A stretch of DNA of 64,000 nt, from contig JADKDZ010000002.1 of assembly GCA_016718265.1 (NCBI GenBank), positions 1 to 64,000 of the forward strand. The letters run 5' to 3'. The notes beneath the pieces were generated by a model, which worked only from the letters and a program-made list of their open reading frames with translations, was not told where the DNA came from and made no database searches. Below are positions 19,261 to 28,605 of this stretch, piece by piece; position 1 is the first letter of the stretch, and each line of letters starts with the position of its first letter. The position numbers and the translations under genes were made by a program. The stretch comes from Uliginosibacterium sp. Its GTDB lineage: Bacteria; Pseudomonadota; Gammaproteobacteria; Burkholderiales; Rhodocyclaceae.

Positions 19261-19710
19261 ATGCAGACGCTCGATATCAAGATCCTGGATCCACGCTTGC
19301 TCGACGCCATGCCGCAGTACGGCACGGCAGGCGCCGCGGGCCTGGATCTGCGCGCCTGCCTCGATGCGCCGCTGACGCTGAACCCGGGCGACACGCAGCT
19401 GATTCCCTCTGGCATGGCGATCCATCTGGCGGACCCCGGCCTGGCCGCGATCATCCTGCCGCGCTCGGGCCTGGGGCATAAACACGGCATCGTGATGGGC
19501 AATCTCGTCGGCCTGATCGATTCGGATTACCAGGGGCAGGTCTTTGTGTCGACCTGGAACCGTGGCAAGGAAGCCTTCACCATTCAACCCATGGACCGCA
19601 TTGCGCAGATGGTGGTGGTGCCGGTGGTGCAGGTGGCGCTGAATGTGGTGACGGATTTTGCCGCGAGCGAGCGCGGCGCTGGCGGATTCGGCAGCACCGG
19701 GCGGCAGTAG
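19261..19710 (+). CDS. dut: Deoxyuridine 5'-triphosphate nucleotidohydrolase
   Basis: A 149-residue trimeric dUTPase that hydrolyses dUTP to dUMP and pyrophosphate. All five family motifs are present: AGAAGLDLRA, PRSGLGHKHG, GNLVGLIDSDYQG, IQPMDRIAQMV and the C-terminal RGAGGFGSTG that closes over the active site. ATG 19261 matches the usual N-terminus. It is convergent with the GH26 gene ending at 19719. Confidence 0.96.
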   Translation: MQTLDIKILDPRLLDAMPQYGTAGAAGLDLRACLDAPLTLNPGDTQLIPSGMAIHLADPGLAAIILPRSGLGHKHGIVMGNLVGLIDSDYQGQVFVSTWNRGKEAFTIQPMDRIAQMVVVPVVQVALNVVTDFAASERGAGGFGSTGRQ

Positions 19711-19718
19711 GCGCCGCC

Positions 19719-20756
19719 TCAGTCCGGCTTGGCCGCCTTGCGGGCGGTCACCGCAGCCATCGCTGCGCCGCTGCTGCGCACCCACGGTGCGCGCAGGCCC
19801 TCGATCATGGCCAGCCAGGACGCATCGCTGGAATCGACGTTCCAGCTCGTTTCCTTGACGATGTCGAACCAGGTGAGGGCGCGGATGGCGGGCATGCTGG
19901 GCAGGGCCTTGAACATCTCCCGGATCCAGACCGCCTTGTTGCCGCCGGCTTCGCTGGAGGCCATTTCGCCAATCAGGATCGGTTTGCCAGGTGCTATCTT
20001 GGTGACGGCGTCATAGCTCGCGCGGAAGGTCTGCTCGAAACTCCGCCACTGGCTGGTGCTCTGGCTGGTGCCGAAGTTGTAGCCATCGATGCTGACCCAG
20101 TCCACATACGCGTCACCGGGATAGCTGGCGGTCAGGTGGTTCCAGGGCTCGTTGGGCACGCTGTCGTTGTTGATGCACCAGGCGAATTGCACCTTGTGGG
20201 CGCCGGCCTTGCGGAAGCGCTCGACGACGTGGCGAAAGGCCTGGATGTAGGCGTCGGGCTTGCGGTCGTTCTTCGCCAGCGCCCAGGGATACCAGTTGCC
20301 GTTCATCTCGTGCCCCCAGCGCAGGATGACCGGTATATCCACCCGCGCCGCGTCGCGGGCGTAGGTGTCGAGATACTCGTCCCATTTGCCGGCGGCAATG
20401 TCGGTGAGCGAAATGCCTTCGCCAAAGGCGTTCCAGGGCTCCCATGCGATATGGGCCACCATGTCGTTCTGCTGCAGGAAGCGGGCGGCGGATTCCGGGA
20501 AGCTTGAGCCGAAGCGGGAGAACCACATGAGACTGGCCGGCTTGCGGCGCAGGTCGAGCGGCGCTTCTTCAGCGATGTCGGTGATCAGGCCAGGTCGAAA
20601 GAGACCGAAGAAGACGCCCTGGTGATTGCCGGCTTCCTGCTCGGCGATGACCGGGAGCTGTTGTGCAGCGTCCAGCGACGTTTCGGCGCGGGCGCCTGTG
20701 CCGATCATGCAGCATAGGGTTAACAGAGAAGCGCGAAGGGCGACGTTGAGGGACAT
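19719..20756 (-). CDS. Exported glycoside hydrolase family 26 (mannanase-like)
   Basis: A 345-residue protein with an N-terminal signal peptide ending near ARA-E25, followed by a TIM-barrel of GH26 type. The acid/base is Glu150 in LRWGHEMNGNWYPW and the nucleophile Glu264 in PILIGEMASSE. WEPWNAFGEG and DWVSIDGYNFGT are also typical barrel strands. GH26 members mostly cut beta-1,4-mannan or related glucans in the periplasm or outside the cell. It is divergent from an AraC regulator that may control it; the 205-base gap holds both promoters. Substrate is inference. Confidence 0.85.
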   Translation of the reverse strand: MSLNVALRASLLTLCCMIGTGARAETSLDAAQQLPVIAEQEAGNHQGVFFGLFRPGLITDIAEEAPLDLRRKPASLMWFSRFGSSFPESAARFLQQNDMVAHIAWEPWNAFGEGISLTDIAAGKWDEYLDTYARDAARVDIPVILRWGHEMNGNWYPWALAKNDRKPDAYIQAFRHVVERFRKAGAHKVQFAWCINNDSVPNEPWNHLTASYPGDAYVDWVSIDGYNFGTSQSTSQWRSFEQTFRASYDAVTKIAPGKPILIGEMASSEAGGNKAVWIREMFKALPSMPAIRALTWFDIVKETSWNVDSSDASWLAMIEGLRAPWVRSSGAAMAAVTARKAAKPD

Positions 20757-20961
20757 GGCGGATTACCTGTGAGATCAAATACTGCCGCGATCCTAAGGGT
20801 CGAGATAGGCTCCGCGGAAGGTGATAAGCGCTTGGCGGTTTACCATTTTTACAAAAGTGGAATCAATCTGTGTATTTATGCAAAAGCCAATGCGGATGCG
20901 CCGATACGTTCCAGATTCAGCCATGATTAAGCCATCACCTACCATTATTGACTGACTAGCA

Positions 20962-21876
20962 ATGACGACGGAGACTGCTCTCTCTGCGCAGCCGTGCCAA
21001 CCCTACGTTCACCCCTATGGCCACGAACACAGCCTGCAGCTGGATCTGATGCAGGATTTGTCCGTCACGCTGGAAGCGATTGGCGTGCATTGGCGACGTG
21101 TGGAGACGGCATGGACCTACCCGCGCCATAGTCACGCGCAGTTTGAGCTGAAAATGGTGACCCAGGGGACGCTCGGCATGGAGCTCGCTGGTGAAACTTT
21201 CCGGCTGCAGGCTGGCGACATGATCCTGGTGCCGCCCTACCAGATTCACCGCGCCTGGGCCGAGGGCGACGCGCCAGCCGCCTTTTTCTGCGTACATATC
21301 GGGATCGATGAGCCCTTCATGCTGCGTACGATGTGCCGGCTGCGCCGTCCGTTCTTTCCCGCTGCCTCGGAGACCGCGCAAGCCGTGCGCCCGCAGATGG
21401 AATTGCTGGAGCGCTGCGCGCGTGCGCCGGATAACAGCCTGGCACTGCGGATGCGGCGCGTGTCGGCGATGTTTGATTTGCTCGCGGTTCTGGCTGACGC
21501 CACCGCAACCCTGATCGACGAGCGCAGCGAGGCCGAGCTGAAGGCTGAGCGCTTTGCCGATCAACTGGCCACCGCCATGGAGGCGCGTGTTGCGGCGGGG
21601 CAGGAAATCGGAATCGGCGCGCTGTGCCAGCAATTCGGCGTCAGCACCTCGCATGGCAATCTGCTGTTCCGCACCGTGTACGGCATGGCGCCGCGAGACT
21701 ATGCGAGCCGGGTGCGCGAACGACGTGCGCGGATGTTGTTGCTGGATGAAGATCTGTCGATCGAACGTGTGGCGCAGCAACTCGGATTCGATGAACCGGC
21801 CCATTTCAGTCGCCAGTTCAAGCGATGGTCGGGCATGTCACCGAGAGACTTTCGTACGCGGCATGTGCGGGCCTGA
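20962..21876 (+). CDS. AraC family transcriptional regulator
   Basis: A 304-residue regulator. The N-terminal half (about 35-140) is a cupin-like sensing domain with WTYPRHSHAQFELKMVTQG and LQAGDMILVPPYQIHRA. The C-terminal 100 residues contain the two AraC helix-turn-helix motifs, the second ending with IERVAQQLGFDEPAHFSRQF and then KRWSGMSPRDFR. Such proteins bind sugars or small metabolites and activate nearby genes. It is divergent from the GH26 glycosidase, its most likely target. The gene runs towards a minus-strand solute-binding protein gene. Confidence 0.9.
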   Translation: MTTETALSAQPCQPYVHPYGHEHSLQLDLMQDLSVTLEAIGVHWRRVETAWTYPRHSHAQFELKMVTQGTLGMELAGETFRLQAGDMILVPPYQIHRAWAEGDAPAAFFCVHIGIDEPFMLRTMCRLRRPFFPAASETAQAVRPQMELLERCARAPDNSLALRMRRVSAMFDLLAVLADATATLIDERSEAELKAERFADQLATAMEARVAAGQEIGIGALCQQFGVSTSHGNLLFRTVYGMAPRDYASRVRERRARMLLLDEDLSIERVAQQLGFDEPAHFSRQFKRWSGMSPRDFRTRHVRA

Positions 21877-21885
21877 GGCGCGCAC

Positions 21886-22785
21886 TCACTTCCCGGCGTT
21901 GGTGGTTTTGGCGGGGCGGAACCAGAGTTCTTTGCGACCCAGCGGCGTCTCGGGGGGCAAAAGCGGGTTGGGTAGTTCGATGACGACGCGCTTGTCGAGT
22001 TCGGCGCGTTTGATCAGGTTGGCATAGTTCTGGTAGAACAGGCGGTCGAATGAGCCATCGGCAATCGCTGCTTCGAGGCCGCGCTCGATCGCTTGCGCCA
22101 GCGCGGTGTCCTGATTGTTGACGAAGTAGTAGAAGGCCGTGTCGTAATGGATCACGACATGCGTGTCGATGGCGATGTCTTTTGCGCTGTGATTTTTGAT
22201 CTCTGCCCAGATCTCGGCCAGTGAGCGCGGGAAATAATCGATGCGCTGCGTATGCAGCATGCTGAACAGGCTCTCGTAACCGACGACACCGCTCACATTG
22301 AGCTGCGCGGCGCGCAGAATGTCGGTGTCTGGCCAGTCGTGTCCCTGTGCGGTGCGCAGGGTTTTCAGCCCATCGACGGTGTTCACCTCTTTGAGCAGAT
22401 CCGGATTTTGCTTGTGAATCAGCGGAATGCGCCACCCAATCAAGCCTTTGTAGATCGGGATCCGGATCGGCAGCAGCGCTTTTTCGCGTTCGCGCGAGGT
22501 CATGGACCAGACGACGCGGGGCGAGCCGCTACCGGTCGCAAGTTCTGATAAGGCCCTTCCCTGCAACATGGTTTCCCGCGTGGGCTGCAGGGCGAATTGT
22601 CCGCCGCTTTTTGCCAGGGCCAGACGCAGCAAGGTGACCGGGTAATCCGTCCGCGGATCGCCCGCCGTCTCGGGACGTGGATACAAGACCTGCGCCGGAG
22701 CCGCCACGGCACTCTGCCCGCCGATCAGTATCAGGATCGGCAAACACAGGCAACGCAAAAGGTGAGGGATGGACGATAGTCTCAT
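21886..22785 (-). CDS. Periplasmic solute-binding-like protein (family 3 type)
   Basis: A 299-residue protein with a signal peptide (cleavage near AVAA) and the size and layout of the SBP_bac_3 fold: LRLALAKSGGQFAL, a mid-domain IYKGLIGWRIPLI, GYESLFSMLHTQRIDYFP and a C-terminal IERGLEAAIADGSFDRLF helix. No permease or ATPase is adjacent, so it may be an orphan sensor or a relative of the amino-acid binding family rather than a transporter part. The ligand is unknown. Confidence 0.75.
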   Translation of the reverse strand: MRLSSIPHLLRCLCLPILILIGGQSAVAAPAQVLYPRPETAGDPRTDYPVTLLRLALAKSGGQFALQPTRETMLQGRALSELATGSGSPRVVWSMTSREREKALLPIRIPIYKGLIGWRIPLIHKQNPDLLKEVNTVDGLKTLRTAQGHDWPDTDILRAAQLNVSGVVGYESLFSMLHTQRIDYFPRSLAEIWAEIKNHSAKDIAIDTHVVIHYDTAFYYFVNNQDTALAQAIERGLEAAIADGSFDRLFYQNYANLIKRAELDKRVVIELPNPLLPPETPLGRKELWFRPAKTTNAGK

Positions 22786-22938
22786 TGCAGGATCAGCACC
22801 ACACCAGCGATGTGCAGGGGTGTCTCAGGTACTCCAAGGCTGATGGTAGCAGCCCAGCGCCGGCGCGTCCTGCGGACGAGAGGGTAGGCACCGGGCGCTC
22901 GCGCCTGCCGGACTCGGGCTGGCGCGAGGCGGTGATGC

Positions 22939-23856
22939 TCAGCGCTGGCTGGTTTTCAGCACGCTCATCGCCGAGCTGATGAGGCCGGCAACGTTCGATA
23001 GATCGGACGGGACAACCAGCGTGGTGCTGCTCTTGGCCAGGTTGCCGTAGGCGGCGACAGCCTGCTCGGCGATCTTGAGCTGCACGGCCTTGTCGCCACC
23101 TTGCTCGTTGATGGCGGAGGCTACCTTGGCAATGGCGGCCGCGGTGGCTTCGGCGACCAGCATGACAGATTGTGCCTCGCCCTTGGCACGGTTGATGGCG
23201 GCTTCGCGATCCCCTTCCGAGATCATGACGGCGGACTTCTGCGAGCCTTCTGCCAGATTGATTTCTTCCTGGCGCTTGCCTTCAGACTGGGCGATCCGCG
23301 CGCGCTTTTCGCGTTCGGCGGTGATCTGCAGTTGCATGGCGTTGAGGATGCTTTGCGGCGGCACGATGTCTTTGACCTCATACCGCAGTACTTTGACGCC
23401 CCAGGATTCAGAGGCCTCGTCCAGCGCGCTGACAACCGACTTGTTGAGTTCGTCGCGGGCCTGGAGCAGCTTGTCGAGTTCCATCTTGCCGGTCTCGGAG
23501 CGCAGCATGGTTTTGGCCAGTTGCTCGATGGCGAACTCGAAATTCTCGGTGCCGTAAGACGCCAGCCGCGGGTCCTGGATCTGGTAGTAGAGGATGCCGT
23601 CGATCTCGACCTGGGTATTGTCCTTGGTGATGCACACCTGGGGGGCAACATCCATCGGAACTTCTTTCATCGTGTGGCGGTAGGCGACCCGGTCGATGAT
23701 GGGTAGCAGGATGTGCAGACCCGCATCCAGCTGGGCGTGGAATCGGCCCAGACGCTCAACGATGAAGACGGTCTGTTGCGGGACGATGCGGACAGTCTTG
23801 ACGATGAAGACGATGACGCAGACGAGCACGACAAAGGGTACGAAGTAGGACGACAC
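22939..23856 (-). CDS. qmcA: SPFH/band-7 membrane protease-subunit-like protein QmcA
   Basis: A 305-residue stomatin-type protein. An N-terminal transmembrane helix (FVPFVVLVCVIVFIVKTV) leads to the SPFH domain (RIVPQQTVFIVERLGRFH and onward). An Ala/Glu-rich coiled coil follows (about 180-265), then a C-terminal KSSTTLVVPSDLSNVAGL oligomerisation segment. QmcA proteins form large inner-membrane rings and work with NfeD partners. It lies 45 bases downstream of nfeD in the same direction, the classic pair. Confidence 0.92.
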   Translation of the reverse strand: MSSYFVPFVVLVCVIVFIVKTVRIVPQQTVFIVERLGRFHAQLDAGLHILLPIIDRVAYRHTMKEVPMDVAPQVCITKDNTQVEIDGILYYQIQDPRLASYGTENFEFAIEQLAKTMLRSETGKMELDKLLQARDELNKSVVSALDEASESWGVKVLRYEVKDIVPPQSILNAMQLQITAEREKRARIAQSEGKRQEEINLAEGSQKSAVMISEGDREAAINRAKGEAQSVMLVAEATAAAIAKVASAINEQGGDKAVQLKIAEQAVAAYGNLAKSSTTLVVPSDLSNVAGLISSAMSVLKTSQR

Positions 23857-23901
23857 GTTTTTCTCCTGGCGTGAGTGAATCCGGTGGTGAAAGCGGCTGG
23901 A

Positions 23902-24294
23902 TCAGGGTTCGATGTGAAGCGTGTTGCCGGATTGCCCGGTGATGCGGACGGTGGCATTTTCGCTGAGCCCCTCCGGCCCCCGCGCGTTCCATTCCGAGCC
24001 GCGCCAGCGCACCCGATACAGGGCGCCGTTTGTGCCGACCACGGTCGCTACGGCGTTCTCCAGCGTCGCGGCGGGTGAGGCGTCGCGGCGGCGGGTTCGC
24101 CAGCGTTGCACGGCGAGCAGACCGATCACGCCGATGATCGCGGCAAGGCTGATCTGGGCGGGGATGCCGGTGTCGAGCGCGGCGAGCCCGCAGGCGCCGG
24201 CGAAGGCGACCGTCAGGACGAGCAGGTAGAACGTGCCGGTGAGGAGTTCAGCAATCAGGCAGACGGCGGCCAGCGCGGCCCAGGTGATGATCAT
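23902..24294 (-). CDS. NfeD-like protein
   Basis: A 130-residue short-form NfeD protein: two or three N-terminal transmembrane helices (about 5-63), an arginine-rich turn (QRWRTRRRD), and a C-terminal OB-fold domain with ATVVGTNGALYRVRWRGSEWNA typical of NfeD1b. It partners with the SPFH protein encoded directly downstream and probably shapes or stabilises its membrane complex. Confidence 0.9.
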   Translation of the reverse strand: MIITWAALAAVCLIAELLTGTFYLLVLTVAFAGACGLAALDTGIPAQISLAAIIGVIGLLAVQRWRTRRRDASPAATLENAVATVVGTNGALYRVRWRGSEWNARGPEGLSENATVRITGQSGNTLHIEP

Positions 24295-24417
24295 GAATGA
24301 CGCTCCGGAAAGAAGCCCCGACAGGGAAGGGCGAAAACAATCGGTGAGGAAGTCCCCTGAGACTTGAAATCCTCGCGCGGAATTGCGACCGCAGCATGAC
24401 AGATCGCTGCGCGCATT

Positions 24418-24852
24418 TCAGGCCTTGCCCGCCCGACGGCGCACGCGTTCCACATAGGCTTCGGCGTCCAGGGGCTTGCCGTGGCGCTGGGCGTCCCAGA
24501 TCGTTTCGCCAAGCGCCTCCAGCACCTCGTGAAGCGCCGCATGCCGGTCGCCACTTCTCCGGGCGAGGCAGGCATCGTAGGCGGACAGGATGCCTGGCGG
24601 CTGGTTGATCGTGAGCTGCTCGTGAATGGCGAGGTGGAGCGAGAGGTGCAGAAAGGGGTTGGTCTGCCCGTCCTCCGGGCGGAAATCCTTGCCGATAGCC
24701 TCTTCGCTGCTCAGCAAGGCGTGGTATTCGGGGTGCTGGGCGATCAGCTCGGCGGCGATGGCTTCCATGGCCGTCAGGGATTCTGCGGCTTGATGCTTGC
24801 GCCAGGTGTCGACGAAGAATTGCCGGGCCTGATCTCGACTGGGGTTGAACAT
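24418..24852 (-). CDS. DUF1841 family protein
   Basis: A 144-residue protein beginning MFNPSRDQARQFFVDTWRKH, the typical DUF1841 N-terminus. It continues with a conserved NPFLHLSLHLAIHEQL stretch and a C-terminal RHAALHEVLEALGETIWDAQ segment. The several histidines are conserved in the family and could bind metal, but no activity is known. ATG 24852 is used; the longer frame to 24909 is not family-like. Confidence 0.88.
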   Translation of the reverse strand: MFNPSRDQARQFFVDTWRKHQAAESLTAMEAIAAELIAQHPEYHALLSSEEAIGKDFRPEDGQTNPFLHLSLHLAIHEQLTINQPPGILSAYDACLARRSGDRHAALHEVLEALGETIWDAQRHGKPLDAEAYVERVRRRAGKA

Positions 24853-24869
24853 GACAATGAAGTAAGGTG

Positions 24870-25241
24870 TCAGAAGTGAGGAGAAAGGCCGTGGGTATGC
24901 CGGAACCACAGGCCGAGGCTGAGCGCCACGGCGAAAAGCAGCCTGAACAGGTTGGGGGTGTGCTCGTCGTTCTTCAACAAGGGGTTGCTCTGATACCAGG
25001 GTGACGCCCCCTTGGAGAAGCCCGCCAGTACCCAGGTCATCGCGACAATGAGGTCGGCCACCGCGCTGCCAAAAACCAGGCCGAACAGGGCAAAGGCGGC
25101 GGCACAGGTCTCGATTGGCGATGCGTCAAAAACCTCGCCGGTCTGGCGCATGATCCACCAGGCAATGATGAAACCATACAACGCGCCCCAGATGGCATCA
25201 AACAGTGCGCCGGCGAGCCTGTCGCCAAATTTGTTGAGCAT
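24870..25241 (-). CDS. Hypothetical inner-membrane protein
   Basis: A 123-residue protein with about three hydrophobic segments (AIWGALYGFIIAWWIM, CAAAFALFGLVFGSAVADLIV, LFRLLFAVALSLGLWF). I do not recognise the family. It sits between DUF1841 (17 bases downstream) and an HDOD gene (14 bases upstream) on the same strand, so the three are probably one operon. Confidence 0.75.
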   Translation of the reverse strand: MLNKFGDRLAGALFDAIWGALYGFIIAWWIMRQTGEVFDASPIETCAAAFALFGLVFGSAVADLIVAMTWVLAGFSKGASPWYQSNPLLKNDEHTPNLFRLLFAVALSLGLWFRHTHGLSPHF

Positions 25242-25255
25242 GGCGTGAGACCTGG

Positions 25256-26101
25256 CTACTTGAGTCCCAGTGAGGCCGTAACGGATTCAAGCTGCGATTC
25301 ACACTCTTCGGCGAAGAGCGGCAGCAGGGTCAGGTCGACACCGGAGAGCTCGGGGTCGTGCAGATCGGGCGTGGCGCAGGAGGCTGTGATCGCCTCGCCG
25401 CGCTCAATCGCCTCGGCAATGGCGATGGCGACATTCAGGCGTGCGGCCTCCGGCGCGAGATCTTCTGCCTGCGTGGGGGAGAGTTGGTGCCGCACGATCC
25501 TTGCCATGGACTCGGGCAGCTGCCATTGACGGATCAGTGCTGCGCCTACCTCGGTAAAGTCGCATCCGATCATGTTGTGCTCTTCACGGGCGAGATCCTT
25601 CAGCGTGTACGCGGAGCGATCCAGGACGATTGCTTCAAGGTCCGGCTGCGAGAGGTACAAGATCAGGTGTCCCATGTCTGCGAGCAGACCGACGACGAAA
25701 AAGCGCTCCGAGTCCCGTTCTTCCAAGTGCCTGGCGATGCTGCGGCAGAGCAATGCCCGGCGGATGCTGCCGCGCCAGAATCGCACCATGTCCATTTGTT
25801 GCGGGCGAATGCCGTGGAAGGTGCTGGCGAGGGTGCTGGCCAACACGATATTCCCCAATTGCTCCAGCCCGATCAGGCTCACCGCCCGGCTCAGGGTTTC
25901 TATCTTGCGTGGAAAACCGTAAAACGCGCTGTTTGCAATCCGCAGGACGGCGGCGGTGAGGGAGGGGTCTGTGGCAATCAGGTCAGTGAGCTGCTGCACC
26001 GAGACATTCGGGTTGGCGATGGCTTCGCGAACCTTGTAATAGTGCGTCGGGAGGCTTGCCAGCAGGTGCTGACCCGAAACGAGATCTTCCGCAATACTCA
26101 T
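25256..26101 (-). CDS. HDOD domain signalling protein
   Basis: A 281-residue HDOD protein: LPTHYYKVREAIANPNVSV opens the domain, then TDPSLTAAVLRIANSAFYG and IETLSRAVSLIGLEQLGNI, then FVVGLLADMGHLIL. HDOD domains resemble HD phosphohydrolases but usually lack the metal ligands; they act in output of two-component and c-di-GMP pathways. No further domain is attached. It is first of a likely three-gene unit with the membrane and DUF1841 genes. A second HDOD protein is encoded at 43770. Confidence 0.9.
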   Translation of the reverse strand: MSIAEDLVSGQHLLASLPTHYYKVREAIANPNVSVQQLTDLIATDPSLTAAVLRIANSAFYGFPRKIETLSRAVSLIGLEQLGNIVLASTLASTFHGIRPQQMDMVRFWRGSIRRALLCRSIARHLEERDSERFFVVGLLADMGHLILYLSQPDLEAIVLDRSAYTLKDLAREEHNMIGCDFTEVGAALIRQWQLPESMARIVRHQLSPTQAEDLAPEAARLNVAIAIAEAIERGEAITASCATPDLHDPELSGVDLTLLPLFAEECESQLESVTASLGLK

Positions 26102-26187
26102 GATTACCCCATGCCTCGCGATACTGTTCGCCGAGCGGGAATGGTACTCCTAAGGGTTGATGCTGTCCCGCGAGAAGCCGCACTACG

Positions 26188-27741
26188 CTAGATTCGAGTG
26201 GGCTTCAGCTTCAGCAGCTCACAGCTTGCCAGGTGTTCGAGCGATGCGTCGCCGACCAGTCGTACCGGCGTCCCGTTGCTCCGCACGGTGAATTCGATGG
26301 GCAGCTTGGAGCGACCGGTTGGCAAGACCACTCCTGGGCACTTGTGACCATTGGCGAGGCGAGGCAGCAACAGGGCCGGGCTATCGGGATCGGGCTTGGG
26401 GCTGGCACTGTCCGGTACTTGCCGGGTGGTGTGGGTCGCGACGGCCTTTTCTGCCAGCAGTTCGAGCCCGATCTCGAATTCCGAGCCAGACACATTGCGC
26501 GCACGCCGCGCGATGCAGATCGCCACCGCGGCACGCTCCTTGAATCGCAGGGCGACGACTTCGCCAACCGAGATCGCGCCCGCATGCCCGTTAATGAATT
26601 GCAGGCCAAAGCCACCTTCGCTCTGATCGATGATGGACCACTCGCTGATGGGCAAATCGGCGTCTTTCTTCGACTCGTCGGTTTTTCGCCTCGACAGCGC
26701 ATTCTGCGCGACAAAGCGATATACCGCATCAAAGCCTGACACCAGATCGGCGTGGGGTCTTACGCCGTTGCGCATATGGCGCCGCTGTTGTGGTTCGGAC
26801 CATTGCGCGTAACAGCGCTCCAGCAGGGCAAGGTAGGACGGCTCGTTTGCCGTGCCGGGTAGCCCCAGCCGGGAAGGCGGAGTGCCCGCGCGCAAGCCTT
26901 GCACTTGTTGCTGGAGTTTGTGCAGCAGCGGACGCGTGTCCAGATAGTGACACTTGCCGAGCGCAGGCAGCTCCGCTTTCGGACGATGTGGGCCGCGCTT
27001 ATGGTCAGTGAGTATGAACACGCCTGCGGTAGCAGCTTCGGCATTTGGGGATGTCGCGCCCAGAACCGCTAAATGACCGTAACGCTCGCAGTACAGGCGC
27101 ACGCGCGTAATGTCTTCTTCGTTCAGGGTGGTCGGGTCCGTCAGCGCAATCAGGCAGCTCTGGACCACAATCCGGCTCAGGGATTCTGCGCTGCTGACCG
27201 AGGTTTCATCCTTGCTGTCTCGCGTCGCCTCTTCATTCATCGTCAGCAAGGCCCGATACTGCTTCCAGCGCTGCGCCGAACCATTGGAATACACGCGGTA
27301 GGCGATTTGCGCGCGACGATGGATCAGCTGTGCCGCGCGCAACGCCGCCAGCGGTTGCTGCCGCGCATGCAGGACGCGAAACCACTTGCTGCCGAGGGTT
27401 TCGGCCAACTCGTAATACGTCTGGGAAAAGGCCTTGAGCAGGCTGTCGACGGTGGTTGCAATCTCGCGGTTCTGCGTGCTCAGGGGGAGAGAAGATTGGT
27501 CGAGCAGGGCTTCCAGCTCACGGATGTGGGGCTCGGCGCCTTTGAGCAGGATCTCCAGTTGCTTGAACTGGGCGCGCACGTTCTGGCGCTCCTGACGGAT
27601 GATGATGACCTGCTCGATGAAACCGCGAACCACATGCTCCGGCTGACCAATCGGCACGCTCTGCACCCAGGAGGACAGCCCTTCGCCCTGCGCGTTTGCG
27701 TCAGGTTCTTGAGATGACAGCAAGCCCTTTATCGAAGTCAT
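26188..27741 (-). CDS. Large PilZ-like domain protein
   Basis: A 517-residue cytosolic protein (ATG 27741; a TTG at 27771 would add ten residues). The N-terminal 300 residues are helical with heptad-like stretches (FIEQVIIIRQERQNVRAQFKQ). The C-terminal part carries PilZ-like features: an RRHMRNGVRPHADLVSG segment, then WSIIDQSEGGFGLQF with a D-x-S-x-x-G pattern and VGEVVALRF. It could therefore bind c-di-GMP, but the RxxxR part of the motif is not clear. Neighbouring HDOD and GGDEF genes fit a c-di-GMP context. Confidence 0.7.
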   Translation of the reverse strand: MTSIKGLLSSQEPDANAQGEGLSSWVQSVPIGQPEHVVRGFIEQVIIIRQERQNVRAQFKQLEILLKGAEPHIRELEALLDQSSLPLSTQNREIATTVDSLLKAFSQTYYELAETLGSKWFRVLHARQQPLAALRAAQLIHRRAQIAYRVYSNGSAQRWKQYRALLTMNEEATRDSKDETSVSSAESLSRIVVQSCLIALTDPTTLNEEDITRVRLYCERYGHLAVLGATSPNAEAATAGVFILTDHKRGPHRPKAELPALGKCHYLDTRPLLHKLQQQVQGLRAGTPPSRLGLPGTANEPSYLALLERCYAQWSEPQQRRHMRNGVRPHADLVSGFDAVYRFVAQNALSRRKTDESKKDADLPISEWSIIDQSEGGFGLQFINGHAGAISVGEVVALRFKERAAVAICIARRARNVSGSEFEIGLELLAEKAVATHTTRQVPDSASPKPDPDSPALLLPRLANGHKCPGVVLPTGRSKLPIEFTVRSNGTPVRLVGDASLEHLASCELLKLKPTRI

Positions 27742-27865
27742 CAGGGTTTTGCCGGGAGACGAAGCGTTCAACTTGCGATCCTCACGAGCACGGCGGGTTG
27801 CAGCTCACGCGATTGTACGGGATTGATATTAAAAGGGGGATAAAGCGGGGGAGGGGCGTGACAGA

Positions 27866-28078
27866 TTACGCGCGGGACTCCGGTTCCATCATGCGCTCTA
27901 TCAGCGTGATCCGGTCTTTCACGATCAATTTGCGCTTCTTGAGGCGCCTCAGGGTCAGCTCGTCGTCCTGCTTGAGCAGGCACAGGCTGCTGATCGTACT
28001 GTCGAGCACCTGATGCTCCGCGCGCAGGTTCTCCAGGCGATGCTGGAGACTCATTGCGCTCTCGAATACCTCGCTCAT
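27866..28078 (-). CDS. YdcH/DUF465 family small coiled-coil protein
   Basis: A 70-residue, highly charged helical protein with LQHRLENLRAEHQVLDSTI and the conserved LKKRKLIVKDRITLIER end found in the SlyX-like YdcH/DUF465 family. ATG 28078 has a perfect AGGAGG ribosome site 5 bases upstream, which decides the start against longer frames. Function unknown. Confidence 0.88.
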   Translation of the reverse strand: MSEVFESAMSLQHRLENLRAEHQVLDSTISSLCLLKQDDELTLRRLKKRKLIVKDRITLIERMMEPESRA

Positions 28079-28316
28079 CGGTCGCCTCCTGGGCGTTCTG
28101 ATTTTCTGGAACCGTGTCGCCGCGCCACCTTGCGTGAGGCCAGGCCCACCGCTCTGATTCATCCTAGGCGCTGCGAAGGTGCGATACAACTCATCACACT
28201 CTCGATCTTGAGAAAACCCGATTTGCTCCGATATGACTGGTAAGGGGTCCGAGCAATCGTGTGTTGTGCGCTGAGCCCGACGAAAGCTCCTGAAACGAAT
28301 TGACGGAGAATTTATC

Positions 28317-28562
28317 ATGCATATCGTACTGAATAACCCTGATGTATATGTGGTTGACTACCCTTCGGTCGGTGCGATTGAGGTAATTGATAAACGGCGT
28401 GCGCGCGGGGCTTTGCTGGCCGGTGATGCAGCGATCCGTTTCCGCAGGGAGCTGGCGGACGCGATGAACCAGGGCGAGGGTGAAGAGGAAGGCGAGCTCG
28501 ATCTGGATCTCTGCCTCGGGCATTTCGAGGCGCTCATGAATCAGCCCGCGATCTATCAGTAG
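28317..28562 (+). CDS. DUF3567 family protein
   Basis: An 81-residue protein beginning MHIVLNNPDVYVVDYPSVG, followed by AIEVIDKRRARGALLAGDAAIRFR in two adjoining stretches, matching the beta-proteobacterial DUF3567 family. The GGAG before ATG 28317 supports the start. It lies 43 bases upstream of greB in the same direction. Its role is not known. Confidence 0.85.
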   Translation: MHIVLNNPDVYVVDYPSVGAIEVIDKRRARGALLAGDAAIRFRRELADAMNQGEGEEEGELDLDLCLGHFEALMNQPAIYQ

Positions 28563-28605
28563 CCTTGTTGTTCTCGCGGGCCGCGGTCTATGGCATCCTT
28601 GGCCG